DNA of 64,000 nt from Verrucomicrobiota bacterium (GTDB taxonomy: Bacteria > Verrucomicrobiota > Verrucomicrobiia > Opitutales > Opitutaceae). A program made the position numbers and the translations under genes. The notes under the pieces are model-generated. The model had not been told where the DNA came from. It was given only the letters and a program-made list of their open reading frames with translations, and did no database searches. The DNA lies in NCBI GenBank assembly GCA_963205455.1, contig CAUJJL010000069.1, positions 29,914 to 93,913 on the forward strand, given 5' to 3'. This document shows positions 45,669-55,046 of this stretch, one piece after another. How positions within the stretch are numbered: position 1 is the stretch's first letter; every line of letters begins with the position of its first letter.

Positions 45669-46994
45669 ATGGCACCGCTCCCGGGGCGCCGCCCAGGATG
45701 GACACAGCTTGCACTCTTTTTCTGCTGTTTCTCCCTGCTCCAGGGGCAAAGCCAGGAAGCGACCCTCCGTGAGCTGTTGGAGCAAAATCGCCTGCTTCGT
45801 GACCAGGCCCGTGCACAGCAGACGCAAATCAACGAATTGAAACAGCGAATTGAGCAGCTTGCAGTGTCCCAATCGGAGCACGATGAGAAATGGGCGAGTA
45901 TTCAGGCTGCATCGAAAGAAGTCCCGATCCCCGCCGACACGCCTGACCGGCGAGTGATCATTTCAGGCCAGGGGGCGTTTTCCTACACCGATGCCCAGTC
46001 GCGCGGAGAATACTCCGAGGCAGGATTTCGCGTCGACGACGCACGCGTGTATATTGAGTCACAGATTCGCCGAAACACCTACCTGTTTGGCGAACTGATT
46101 CTGACTCAGCGTCAAACCAAGGACGATGCTTTTCATCTCGGTGAATTTTACCTCGATCTGGAAAACCTCTTCGGGGATTCGGTGGCCGATCGCCTTGTCA
46201 ACCTTCGCGTGGGTCGGCTAGGCATTCCTTTCGGTCTGGAATATTTGCACCGATACCCGATCCATAATCCGCTCATAACGCACTCGGTAAGCGACTTCTG
46301 GGGCATTGACGAAGGCGTCGAAGCATACGGTGAGAGTGGCCGCGTCAGTTATGTTCTCGCGGTGCAAAACGGCGGGGTGAGCCAGCTACGGGATTTCAAC
46401 CGAGACAAGTCAGTCACAGTCCGGATTTCCTGGAAGCCACTCCGCGAACTGCAGCTGAGCCTGAGTGGATTCCGCACGGGCAGGCTCGATCGGGCTCAGG
46501 ACAACACTTCTGAAATGTGGATCGGCAACGCGTTCTTTCGCGCCATAGGCAAGGCCACCTCGACCAACACCTACCAGGCAGAACTCGGCCAGTTCGATGC
46601 AAGCTGGACCTGGGCATCGGGATCACTCAGCGGTGCCGCAGGCAGAGGAAGCTACGACGACGACGATTCCACTGCCGACAATGGACGAAGCTTCAAATTT
46701 TATCAGACTCAGCTTGTTCAGGATATCTGGAGCAAACTGTACTCCGCGATTCGTTATAGCTCCCTCTCGAGCAACCGAGGATACTACCTCCAAGGTCTCG
46801 GTAACTATAAGGATTACTTCCACGGGGAAACCCTAACGCGGCGGATCTCTCGATTCGCCCTAGGCCTGGGTTACAGATTCAGCCCCGACCTGATTTTTAA
46901 GGTTGAGCATACTTGGGAGGATGCCCGCAAGGAAAACGGCGACAAGCGCCCCGATGAGAACCAGGTCGCAGCCGAAGTCGCTGTAAGGTTCTAG
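45669..46994 (+). CDS. Outer-membrane porin, phosphate-selective porin (OprP/OprO)-like
   Basis: This 441-residue protein has a signal peptide (MAPLPGRRPGWTQLALFFCCFSLLQG), a short coiled coil (about residues 30-62, LRELLEQNRLLRDQARAQQ) and a beta-barrel of alternating amphipathic strands ending in an aromatic residue (AAEVAVRF). Segments such as RVDDARVYIESQI and DSVADRLVNLRVGRLGIPFG resemble the OprP/O family. The coiled coil probably forms a periplasmic trimer extension anchoring the porin. It is the first gene of a tight cassette with a cupredoxin-like protein (14 bp) and a hybrid kinase. Alternative starts lie upstream (45609). Confidence 0.78.
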   Translation: MAPLPGRRPGWTQLALFFCCFSLLQGQSQEATLRELLEQNRLLRDQARAQQTQINELKQRIEQLAVSQSEHDEKWASIQAASKEVPIPADTPDRRVIISGQGAFSYTDAQSRGEYSEAGFRVDDARVYIESQIRRNTYLFGELILTQRQTKDDAFHLGEFYLDLENLFGDSVADRLVNLRVGRLGIPFGLEYLHRYPIHNPLITHSVSDFWGIDEGVEAYGESGRVSYVLAVQNGGVSQLRDFNRDKSVTVRISWKPLRELQLSLSGFRTGRLDRAQDNTSEMWIGNAFFRAIGKATSTNTYQAELGQFDASWTWASGSLSGAAGRGSYDDDDSTADNGRSFKFYQTQLVQDIWSKLYSAIRYSSLSSNRGYYLQGLGNYKDYFHGETLTRRISRFALGLGYRFSPDLIFKVEHTWEDARKENGDKRPDENQVAAEVAVRF

Positions 46995-47008
46995 CCCCCT
47001 TCAGCCAC

Positions 47009-47701
47009 ATGCCCTCAGAGCGCATCTCGATGCACACCTTCCTCCTTGCCGTCATAGTGGTCTTTGCGGGCTCAGCCATGGCCGGGACAATCACGGGCCG
47101 GGTTCGTGCCCGCGGCCCTGAAGGAGTCTCAGAGTCCCGAAACGGTGACGATTCCTACGGGAGCCGCCGCTACAAGTTTCTCGAGAAGATCGACTATGAA
47201 GGAATGCAAAATTTCGTTGTCTCGATCGAGAGGGTTTCCCTGCCCGCCAATCCAGAGTCTCCTCCTAAGGCAGTGATCAACCAACGCGACGGGCAGTTCG
47301 ATCCGCCTGTGCTGCCCGTAGTGGTCGGAACCGAAGTGGTGTGGCCCAACCAGGACGACATCTTCCACAACGTCTTCTCGATGTCCGACGCCTGTGGTTT
47401 CGATCTTGGGCTCTACAAGCGCGGTGAAGAGGCGAAGAAGGTCGTCTTCCCGCTGCCCGGCCGCGTCGACGTGTACTGCTCGATCCACACCAAGATGTCG
47501 TGCATTGTGCTTGTCCTGCCAAATCCCTGGTTCGCACTGAGCGAGCGCAATGGCCGCTATGCCATCAGGAATGTACCTGCTGGCACCTATCGGCTGCGGG
47601 CCTGGCACGCCAGGCTTCCACCTCAATTTGCCGAGGTCGTTGTACCCGCGGAAGGTGAAGTCCACGCCGACTTTGTTCTGGGAGTGGGCCGCCACCCGTA
47701 A
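47009..47701 (+). CDS. Exported cupredoxin-like (plastocyanin/MauL-type) protein
   Basis: This 230-residue protein has a signal peptide (about residues 8-26; MHTFLLAVIVVFAGSAMAG), so the start may be the internal Met8. The fold has a plastocyanin-like beta-barrel: VGTEVVWPNQDDIFHNVFS provides a His ligand and VYCSIHTKMSCIVLVLP gives Cys-x2-His-x2-Met, together a complete type 1 copper set. A carboxypeptidase-regulatory-like beta-sandwich (NGRYAIRNVPAGTYRLRAWH) follows. It is probably periplasmic and binds copper or moves electrons. It sits 18 bp before the kinase gene, suggesting a sensory partner. Confidence 0.75.
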   Translation: MPSERISMHTFLLAVIVVFAGSAMAGTITGRVRARGPEGVSESRNGDDSYGSRRYKFLEKIDYEGMQNFVVSIERVSLPANPESPPKAVINQRDGQFDPPVLPVVVGTEVVWPNQDDIFHNVFSMSDACGFDLGLYKRGEEAKKVVFPLPGRVDVYCSIHTKMSCIVLVLPNPWFALSERNGRYAIRNVPAGTYRLRAWHARLPPQFAEVVVPAEGEVHADFVLGVGRHP

Positions 47702-47718
47702 TTCGCAGAACAAGCGCC

Positions 47719-50700
47719 ATGTCAAAGTCCCATCCCGCGATCCGAATGGGCTTCCAGGCCAAGGTGCTGGTGCCAGTCCTCGCACTGCTCGTGATCCTGC
47801 CTGCGCTCACACTGCTCATCGTGACACATCACATCGGCGAACAGATGGAGGCTGAAGCCAACGCGACCCTCACGACGGCAGACGGCGTTTTTCGACAGTC
47901 CGTAGCCATCCGTCAACGCAGCCTGATCGCCCGATTCCGAAATGCTGTCAACGAGCCCAGATTTCGCGCCGTGGCCGGGCTCGGGGATGTTCCGACCATG
48001 TCAGCATTTCTTGGCGAGGCGCTGGTTGAGTTTGGCGAAGAGACCGAGTTTCTCGCTTTCACGAACCAGAACGGCGATTCGGCTGGGGGGACGTCACGCT
48101 CTGCCCCCGCCCTGCTGGAGGCATTCAACCGCGCCGTGCGGGCCCCAGCCCAAAGGGCGCTCGAAGGCGAAATTGTCACGGGGTGCATCGTCTTGAATCA
48201 CGAGATCTATGATCTCATCGCAGTGCCGGTATTCTCCGCTGACCGTCGGGCACTTAATGGCGTGCTGACCGTGGCGGTGCAATTCGGCGAGCAGACGCTG
48301 CGGGAGCTGAGATCACTTACCCATACGGAAATTGTCGTCATCGCCCGAGACCAGGTGACCACAGCCACCCTGCCACACATGGAACAGGCCACCGGCTTGG
48401 CCGATCTCATCAAGGCTCCGGGGGCCGATGTGCCGCGGAATGGACGCCTCCCCGTAATAGTCGCCGGCGAACACTTTCTGGCGCTCCGCGGGGAACTCCA
48501 GAGCCAGGGGAGCGATACGGGTTTCCACTATCTCCTGCTGTCCAGCTACGAGGCCCGCCTGCGCGCCTTGTCTGCCACGCGGGCCAAGCTGATCGGTCTG
48601 AGCCTGCTTGGCGTAGTGCTGGGGGCAATTGTCATCAGCGTCGTCATACGGCGTGTCACTCGCCCGCTTCTCATCCTGCGGGATGGTGCCGAGACGGTTG
48701 GACGCGGCGACTTCTCGATTCGTATCGACGAAAGTCCTGACGATGAATGTGGCGAACTCGCCCGGGCATTCAATCGAATGATTCGGAATCTCGACTCCTC
48801 GCGCACCGAATTGGAACGGACTGTTGGCGCGCTGCGCGCAACCGACGCACAATTGCGCGAAAGCCGGGAACAGTTGCGGCTCATGATCGAGAGCGCCCAC
48901 GACCACATGATCCTTTCATTCGACGCGCGCGGTTCCGTGATTTCATGGAACCCCGCGGCCGGTCGCCTGCTTGGATACACTGCGGACGAGGCCCAGGGCA
49001 TGGGCTACGGGTTGCTCTTCTCTCCAGAGGACCGGACAAAAGGTGTGCCCGGGCAGGCGCTTCAGGCCGCCTCGAGCGACGGACGCTATGCGTTCGAAGG
49101 TTGGCGCATCCGAAAAGACGGCACCAGGTTTTGGGCCGATGTTACTCTCTCGCCATTGCCGGACCAGACGGGACAGGGCATCGGCGGATTTGTTGAAATC
49201 GCTCGTGATATCAGTGTGCGCAAGGAGGCGGAACTCGCTCTTGGCAATGCCCGCGATGCAGCGGAGCGAGCCAATCGCGCCAAGACCGAATTCCTGGCAA
49301 ACATGAGCCACGAATTGCGAACCCCGATGAACGCGATCATCGGCATGGCAAGCCTTCTGGAGGACCGCCTGTCATCTCCGGAAGACGCAGAGTGCGCACG
49401 GACCATACGATCGAGCGCAGGAGGCTTGCTCGGACTGATCGATGACATCCTGGACTACTCCAAGATTGAGTCTGGCCAGATCCAACTCGCCCCCCATGCC
49501 TGTGAGTTGCTGGCGTGCGTCGACAGTGTGATCGACCAGTTTACCGATCGTTGCGCCGAGCGAGGCCTTGCGCTTGGAGCATTCCTTTCGCCTGGGGTAC
49601 CTGCCGTGATCATGGCCGATGAACGCCGGTTGCGGCAGATTCTCACAACACTGGTGGACAATGCGGTCAAGTTCACCGAGGCCGGCGGAGTCACGCTGAC
49701 CGTCGACTGCGTCCAAGACAAAGGCCGGTGCCACCTCAAGCTGGTGATTGAAGACACCGGAATCGGAATTGCGCGGGACCAAATTGATCTACTGTTCAAA
49801 CAGTTTTCCCAAATCGACTCCGCTGCCTCACGCCGCTACGGCGGGCTGGGCTTGGGTCTCGCGATCTGCCACCACTTGGTCGACGTGATGGGTGGGTCCA
49901 TCAGCGTGCACAGCACGCCGGGAAGCGGCAGTCGTTTCAGCGTCGAGATCCCCATTCTTCCACCCCTGGAATTCACCAACGAGTTTCAGTTTGTGTCAGG
50001 AAAGCGGATCGCAGTGTCAGGCGATGGCGATTTCCTGCAATCCGCAATCGAGGCCCAGTTGCGCGCCTGGGGTGCTCACGTGGAAACGCTCGAGAATGGG
50101 ATAGAGGGATTTCTGCGCTCAAAGAGTGCAGCAATGCCCTACCCCAACCAGATCCTCGTGCAGATTGTCACTGCCCGGAAAATGCGCCCGGCTCTCCCCC
50201 TTCAGCATGGCTGGGAGGAACACATTGGGGACAACTTCGGAGCGCTCATCCGCGTGCTGCCATGCGGCGTCGACCCATTTCCTGTCAGCACCACATCGAG
50301 ATCGTTCACGCTAAAACGAGCAATCAGACCGCGCACTCTCGCAGCCACCCTCAAGGCAGCCTTCGCTTCGCTTTCTCCCTCTCCGTCCACGCTTGCTGTT
50401 CGCACTGCGCCTACACGCGACGACGCTCAAGGTCCTCAACGTATCCTTCTCGTCGAGGACAATCCGGTAAATGCCCGAGTCACCCTCCTGCTTCTCAAGC
50501 GGTTGAACCGTACCGCCGTCTGGGTGACCAATGGGCAGCTCGCGCTCGACCAACTGACAACCGATTCATTTGACCTGGTTCTCATGGATCTACAGATGCC
50601 CGTGCTCGACGGCCTTGAGGCGACCCGCCGATTCCGTTTGCAGGTCCCTGCCAGTCAACCTCCGTTTATCTGCGCGCTCACGGCCAATGCCCTGCCTGAA

Positions 50701-50859
50701 GACCGAGCGGCATGCATGGAAATCGGAATGCACCATTTCATGCCGAAGCCCGTTCGACTGGAAACACTCGCAGAACTGATGGAAACAGCCGGGCGCTGGC
50801 TCACCAAGACAGGCACGCACGCGAGTGGCCCTCCGACAAAAGAGTCAGCCGTATCATAG
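47719..50859 (+). CDS. Hybrid sensor histidine kinase with dCACHE-like, HAMP, PAS and receiver domains
   Basis: The 1046-residue protein has a membrane span at about residues 15-39, an extracytoplasmic sensor domain, a second span at about 291-310, HAMP (to about 365), a PAS domain (about 386-500), HisKA with His near residue 530 ([16 protein letters not shown]), HATPase (N box [29 protein letters not shown]), a degenerate receiver-like stretch (about 757-880) lacking the phosphoacceptor Asp context, and a functional receiver ([11 protein letters not shown], acceptor Asp near 955 in [10 protein letters not shown]). It is the third gene of the porin-cupredoxin cassette; a downstream DNA-binding regulator is not present. 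Confidence 0.87.
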   Translation: MSKSHPAIRMGFQAKVLVPVLALLVILPALTLLIVTHHIGEQMEAEANATLTTADGVFRQSVAIRQRSLIARFRNAVNEPRFRAVAGLGDVPTMSAFLGEALVEFGEETEFLAFTNQNGDSAGGTSRSAPALLEAFNRAVRAPAQRALEGEIVTGCIVLNHEIYDLIAVPVFSADRRALNGVLTVAVQFGEQTLRELRSLTHTEIVVIARDQVTTATLPHMEQATGLADLIKAPGADVPRNGRLPVIVAGEHFLALRGELQSQGSDTGFHYLLLSSYEARLRALSATRAKLIGLSLLGVVLGAIVISVVIRRVTRPLLILRDGAETVGRGDFSIRIDESPDDECGELARAFNRMIRNLDSSRTELERTVGALRATDAQLRESREQLRLMIESAHDHMILSFDARGSVISWNPAAGRLLGYTADEAQGMGYGLLFSPEDRTKGVPGQALQAASSDGRYAFEGWRIRKDGTRFWADVTLSPLPDQTGQGIGGFVEIARDISVRKEAELALGNARDAAERANRAKTEFLANMSHELRTPMNAIIGMASLLEDRLSSPEDAECARTIRSSAGGLLGLIDDILDYSKIESGQIQLAPHACELLACVDSVIDQFTDRCAERGLALGAFLSPGVPAVIMADERRLRQILTTLVDNAVKFTEAGGVTLTVDCVQDKGRCHLKLVIEDTGIGIARDQIDLLFKQFSQIDSAASRRYGGLGLGLAICHHLVDVMGGSISVHSTPGSGSRFSVEIPILPPLEFTNEFQFVSGKRIAVSGDGDFLQSAIEAQLRAWGAHVETLENGIEGFLRSKSAAMPYPNQILVQIVTARKMRPALPLQHGWEEHIGDNFGALIRVLPCGVDPFPVSTTSRSFTLKRAIRPRTLAATLKAAFASLSPSPSTLAVRTAPTRDDAQGPQRILLVEDNPVNARVTLLLLKRLNRTAVWVTNGQLALDQLTTDSFDLVLMDLQMPVLDGLEATRRFRLQVPASQPPFICALTANALPEDRAACMEIGMHHFMPKPVRLETLAELMETAGRWLTKTGTHASGPPTKESAVS

Positions 50860-50875
50860 TATTCCCAGTGAATAC

Positions 50876-52567
50876 TTACTTCCCCGGCGTCGACCAGACT
50901 GGTTTCCAGGCTCCAAGCGGATAGACATCGCATCTCTTGGCCCAGGCATCCCAAGCGGCAGCCAGGGCCTTCACCCTGTCCGGATAGCGGGCAGACAGGT
51001 CGTGCATTTCGGTGCGATCCAAGGTCATTTCGTAAAGCTCCCAAGGCCCATTTTCCACCGCGACGAGTTTCCAATGCCCGTCGCGAACGGCACGATTGCT
51101 CTCATGTTCCCAAAACAGAGGCTGCTTCCGCTCAAGTTCCCGGCCGGAAAACGCCGGGGCCAGCGAAACGCCTTCGAGTGGTTTGATCCTGTGGCCGTTG
51201 AAATCCGATGGATAGTCCGCACCTGCGAGGTCGACGCAGGTAGCCATGATGTCGATGATGTGACCGACCTGCGGCTCCAGTCCTCCGCGACGGTCACGGC
51301 GAATCCCCTCCGGCCAGTGCGCAATGAGGGGCGTTGAGATGCCACCTTCATGCACCCAGTGCTTGTACTCGCGAAAGGGAGTATTGGCGACGTTGGCCCA
51401 CAATTCACCGTACCCCACGTAGGTGTCAGCCGGACCCGCCATCGCGCCGGGACCGCTTCTTACCCAATGGCCGTCGCGTGTCTGCATTGGCGGAGTGGAG
51501 CGCGTCTGCAAGGCGTCAGATCCCATCGGGGAAAGGTCGTGGGGGGCCTCCTGCTTGATCGGCTTTCTCCAACTCGGCTCGGCACAGGCCCCGTTGTCCT
51601 GTAGGAACAGGATGAGGGTATTGTCCAAGCGACCATCCGCCTTGAGCTGATCGACAATCCGCCCGATGCCCTGATCCATGCGGTCGATCATCGCGGCATA
51701 GGTTTCCATGTTTCGAGTTTCCCATGCCTTGTTGGGCTGTTTTTCCCAATCGCCAATTGTAGGTGCCGGTGTCCATTGCGGATCCATGAGACCAAGCCGC
51801 CTCAACCTCTCCACACGTGAACGCCGGATCGCATCATAGCCTCGGTCATATTTTCCGCTGTATTTCACGATTTCGCTTTCCGGTGCCTGAAGAGGCCAGT
51901 GCGCCGCAGTGTAAGCGACGTAAAGAAAGAAAGGCTGCTCCGTCCCTGCGCTTCGGCGCAGAAAGGAGATCGCGTTGTCACTGATCGCGTCAGTGTAGTA
52001 ATACGATTCAGATCGATACTCGGGATCATTTGCCGGCGTTATGAACGTATTCTGGCGGGTCAGTGATTCCGGATCATAAAAACTGCCGAAACCTCGGATG
52101 GTACCATAAAAGGATTCAAAGCCTCTCTGCACCGGCCAGTTGGATGTGTCAGCCATGCTATGCGATCGGGCCACATGCCACTTGCCCACCATGCCCGTAT
52201 GATAACCAGACGCCCTCAATACCTCTGCGATCGTTACCCCATTTCGACTCAGATCCCCCGTGTAACCAGGTCCCATCGAAACGTTCCTCACCATGAATCC
52301 CATTCCCACCTGGTGTGGATAGAGCCCGGTCAGGAGCGAGGCTCGAGTCGGACAGCATCGCGCCCCATTGTAAAACTGGGTGAACCTCAATCCATTCGCC
52401 GCGAGGGCATCCAGCCGAGGTGTCGCGATCTCGCTGCCGAAGCAGCCGAGATCGGAATACCCCATGTCATCGGACATGATCAGGAGGATGTTCGGACGCC
52501 CGGCTCCGAAGGCTGACATGCAGACTGTCAGGAGAAACACCCCGACGACAAAAGTCTGTTTGTTCAT
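50876..52567 (-). CDS. Exported arylsulfatase (formylglycine-type sulfatase)
   Basis: This 563-residue enzyme has a signal peptide (about 1-22) and the sulfatase fold. SDDMGYSDLG supplies metal ligands, CCPTRASLLTG (Cys71, Cys-x-Pro-x-Arg) is the formylglycine motif, followed by GKWHVA, an AHWPLQAP segment and the later LFLQDNG metal ligands. It would hydrolyse sulfate esters in the periplasm after maturation by a formylglycine-generating enzyme, which is not visible in the window. It is the last gene of the TonB receptor-GlpT-GDPD operon (7-bp gaps), so its substrate may be a sulfated glycerol-containing or glycan compound. Confidence 0.88.
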   Translation of the reverse strand: MNKQTFVVGVFLLTVCMSAFGAGRPNILLIMSDDMGYSDLGCFGSEIATPRLDALAANGLRFTQFYNGARCCPTRASLLTGLYPHQVGMGFMVRNVSMGPGYTGDLSRNGVTIAEVLRASGYHTGMVGKWHVARSHSMADTSNWPVQRGFESFYGTIRGFGSFYDPESLTRQNTFITPANDPEYRSESYYYTDAISDNAISFLRRSAGTEQPFFLYVAYTAAHWPLQAPESEIVKYSGKYDRGYDAIRRSRVERLRRLGLMDPQWTPAPTIGDWEKQPNKAWETRNMETYAAMIDRMDQGIGRIVDQLKADGRLDNTLILFLQDNGACAEPSWRKPIKQEAPHDLSPMGSDALQTRSTPPMQTRDGHWVRSGPGAMAGPADTYVGYGELWANVANTPFREYKHWVHEGGISTPLIAHWPEGIRRDRRGGLEPQVGHIIDIMATCVDLAGADYPSDFNGHRIKPLEGVSLAPAFSGRELERKQPLFWEHESNRAVRDGHWKLVAVENGPWELYEMTLDRTEMHDLSARYPDRVKALAAAWDAWAKRCDVYPLGAWKPVWSTPGK

Positions 52568-52574
52568 CTTCGTT

Positions 52575-53618
52575 TCAGCGGTTGGCGTGAGAATGTTTGA
52601 GCCAGGCAAGTGTCAGGTCAGTGAAGTCAGTGAACACGCCGTCAATCGCCGCGTTAGAAAATAGCGCGGCATGCAGGGCATCGACCGAGGGACAGTTCTT
52701 CGGCAACTCGTCGCGCCGGATCGTATAGGGATGCACCACAAGCCCGGCTGCGTGGGCCAGCGTGACCAGCTTCGTGAACTGCGGCGGCTTTCCTGCCGCG
52801 GGCCAGGTGACGATCCGCCCAATCGGCGGGCCTATACCATCGACAAGCCCCGCCAGTTCCTTGATTCCGTCAGGAGTACAAAGGGCGTTGTGATCCACGC
52901 CGTCGGCCTCCACGGCACGCGCTGCAATGAGCATGACAAGGTTGCCCTTCCATCCGAGTTCGCCGCGCAGACGACGAATCTCACCGAGTTCAAAGCATTG
53001 CAGATAGCAGCGATCATTCTTCGTCGCATAGCCATACCGGCTCAGGATCGGGAGCACCACAGCGCTGAGATCCGCACCCTGCTCGCGGTGCCACCGCGGT
53101 TGCTTGAGCTCGGGGTAGATGCCGACAGTCCTTCCCGTGCTCCGATTGAGACCTTGAATGAGCTGAAGTTCCTCCTCCAGGGTGCTGATCCTGAAAACGG
53201 ACGGCGTGGCCTTTGAATCGAACCGCTTCGGAAAAACCTGCGCCCCGTCCTTTGCGTTCACGCGTTCATGCACACGTAGCTGCTTCAATTCGGCCAGGGT
53301 GAAGTCGATCGCATAGTAGCGTCCGTCGGATCTTTTTCGATCGGGAAAACAAAGCGCGACATCGGAAATGGTATCGATGTGGATATCGTGCATCACGACC
53401 GGCACACCGTCCTTTGAGAGCACGACATCCTGCTCAAGGTAGTCGGCCCCGAGCGCGTGAGCATAGGCCTTCGCCTCAAGCGTGTGCTCCGGCAGATAAC
53501 CACTCGCTCCCCGGTGGGCGATAACCAGCGGCTGCGAGCCGAATGTCATCGGGACCATGCCTGCCGACAGCAAAATCCAAAACAGCCGCACGCCGAATCT
53601 TGAGTCATTCATTGGCAT
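52575..53618 (-). CDS. Glycerophosphodiester phosphodiesterase, exported (GlpQ-like)
   Basis: This 347-residue GDPD-domain protein has a hydrophobic leader (RLFWILLSAGMVPMTFG) and the catalytic motif HRGASGYLPEHT (His35, Arg36, Glu45) followed by EQDVVLSKDGVPVVMHD. It hydrolyses glycerophosphodiesters to sn-glycerol-3-phosphate and an alcohol, probably in the periplasm. Its gene is 7 bp from glpT and 7 bp from the sulfatase gene. This matches the GlpQ-GlpT pairing of E. coli; the extra sulfatase and TonB receptor make a wider uptake operon. Confidence 0.9.
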   Translation of the reverse strand: MPMNDSRFGVRLFWILLSAGMVPMTFGSQPLVIAHRGASGYLPEHTLEAKAYAHALGADYLEQDVVLSKDGVPVVMHDIHIDTISDVALCFPDRKRSDGRYYAIDFTLAELKQLRVHERVNAKDGAQVFPKRFDSKATPSVFRISTLEEELQLIQGLNRSTGRTVGIYPELKQPRWHREQGADLSAVVLPILSRYGYATKNDRCYLQCFELGEIRRLRGELGWKGNLVMLIAARAVEADGVDHNALCTPDGIKELAGLVDGIGPPIGRIVTWPAAGKPPQFTKLVTLAHAAGLVVHPYTIRRDELPKNCPSVDALHAALFSNAAIDGVFTDFTDLTLAWLKHSHANR

Positions 53619-53625
53619 AGTGATC

Positions 53626-54972
53626 CTATTTCTGTTTTGCGGCTCCCGCCGTCCTGTGTGCCCACGTCATGGCAGAAAATGCCATGGCGAGCACGCAACA
53701 GACAATCATCGTCCCAAACACGCCGCTCCATCCCCACTTGTCGGCGATCCATCCGACGCCCGCACCGGAAGGGGCCGAGCCCAGGAAATAGCCGAAGAGC
53801 CCGGTGAACCCTGCGGCGGTTCCAGCGGCCTTTTTGGGAACGAGGTCGAGGGCATGGAGTCCGATCATCATGATAGGACCGTAGACGAAGAATCCGATGG
53901 CAATCAGGGACACCATGTCGATCCACAGCGGGCCATGACGATTCATCCCATAGACAATCAATCCCGCAAGCGTCAGTGCCATGAACAGGATCGTCGCCGG
54001 CGCCCGTCGCGCGTTGAAGAAACGATCGGAGAGATAGCCGCATAGGATGGTGCCGGGAATGCCTGCGAGTTCGAAAGCCGTCCATGCCAGGCCCGATGCC
54101 TTGAAATCAAATCCCTTTGCGGTCTGAAGGTAGGTGGGGATCCAGTTCACTACCCCATAGCGCACAAAGTACACGAACGCGTTGGCGATGGCGATCGCCC
54201 AAAGAAATTTGTTGTTCAGCACGTAACTGAAAAAAATCTCCTTGAAGGAAAGTGTGCGTTCGTGGTCCTCCGAGTAATCGGGGGGATAATCATTCCTGTA
54301 GGCCTCAATCGACACCAGCCCGCAGCTCTGGGGAGTGTCCCGGACCGTGGCAGCCACTAAAATCGCAATGGCCGCGGCGATGGCGGCATTCGCATAAAAG
54401 GTCGCGCCCCAATCTCCGAAATATGCCACAGCATGAACCGCCACATAGGCCACAAGCGCTCCGCCGACATTGTGGGCAACATTCCAAAAGGCCACAATCT
54501 TCCCCCGTTCCCCCGTGCTCCACCAGTGCACCATCGTTTTCCCGCAGGGCGGCCAGCCCATGCCATTGAACCAGCCGTTTGCGAACTGGAGCACGACGAT
54601 GAGTACAATTGAACTGTAGATGCCGGGGAACAGGCCAAAGATCGCCGTGACCGCTGCGGAGAGAAGGAGGCCGAGCGCCATGAACCAGCGCGGATTGCTC
54701 CTGTCGGAAACCGAGCCCATCACAAACTTGGACAGGCCATAGGCTGTGAGCAACCCGGTCACCGCCCATCCCAGTTCTGTCTTTGTGTACTCTGGATGCG
54801 CCTTGAGGATCGCCGGCATCGCCAGCGAAAGGTTGTTCCGGACCAGGTAGAAGGCGGCGTAGCCGATAAAGATTCCGGAAAAAACCTGCCAGCGCAGTCG
54901 GCGGTATTCCGAGTCGATGCGTTCGGTCGGCAACGGAGGCGCCGCTGGCGCAGGCTTCAGCAGGTTGATCAT
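53626..54972 (-). CDS. glpT: MFS glycerol-3-phosphate transporter GlpT family
   Basis: This 448-residue protein has about twelve membrane spans and belongs to the organophosphate:Pi antiporter (OPA) branch of MFS: YRRLRWQVFSGIFIGYAAFYLVRNNLSLAMPA, and the family signature region GMGWPPCGKTMVHWW. GlpT exchanges glycerol-3-phosphate for phosphate across the inner membrane. The GDPD gene directly downstream would supply the substrate. UhpT (hexose phosphate) is the related alternative, but the GDPD neighbour favours GlpT. Confidence 0.88.
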   Translation of the reverse strand: MINLLKPAPAAPPLPTERIDSEYRRLRWQVFSGIFIGYAAFYLVRNNLSLAMPAILKAHPEYTKTELGWAVTGLLTAYGLSKFVMGSVSDRSNPRWFMALGLLLSAAVTAIFGLFPGIYSSIVLIVVLQFANGWFNGMGWPPCGKTMVHWWSTGERGKIVAFWNVAHNVGGALVAYVAVHAVAYFGDWGATFYANAAIAAAIAILVAATVRDTPQSCGLVSIEAYRNDYPPDYSEDHERTLSFKEIFFSYVLNNKFLWAIAIANAFVYFVRYGVVNWIPTYLQTAKGFDFKASGLAWTAFELAGIPGTILCGYLSDRFFNARRAPATILFMALTLAGLIVYGMNRHGPLWIDMVSLIAIGFFVYGPIMMIGLHALDLVPKKAAGTAAGFTGLFGYFLGSAPSGAGVGWIADKWGWSGVFGTMIVCCVLAMAFSAMTWAHRTAGAAKQK

Positions 54973-55046
54973 CGTTTCATAGAAAAGGGCCCATGTTCGC
55001 GGAAAGCTGTCCGCCAGATAGACTCACGCATCGTCTTCGAAAGAGG

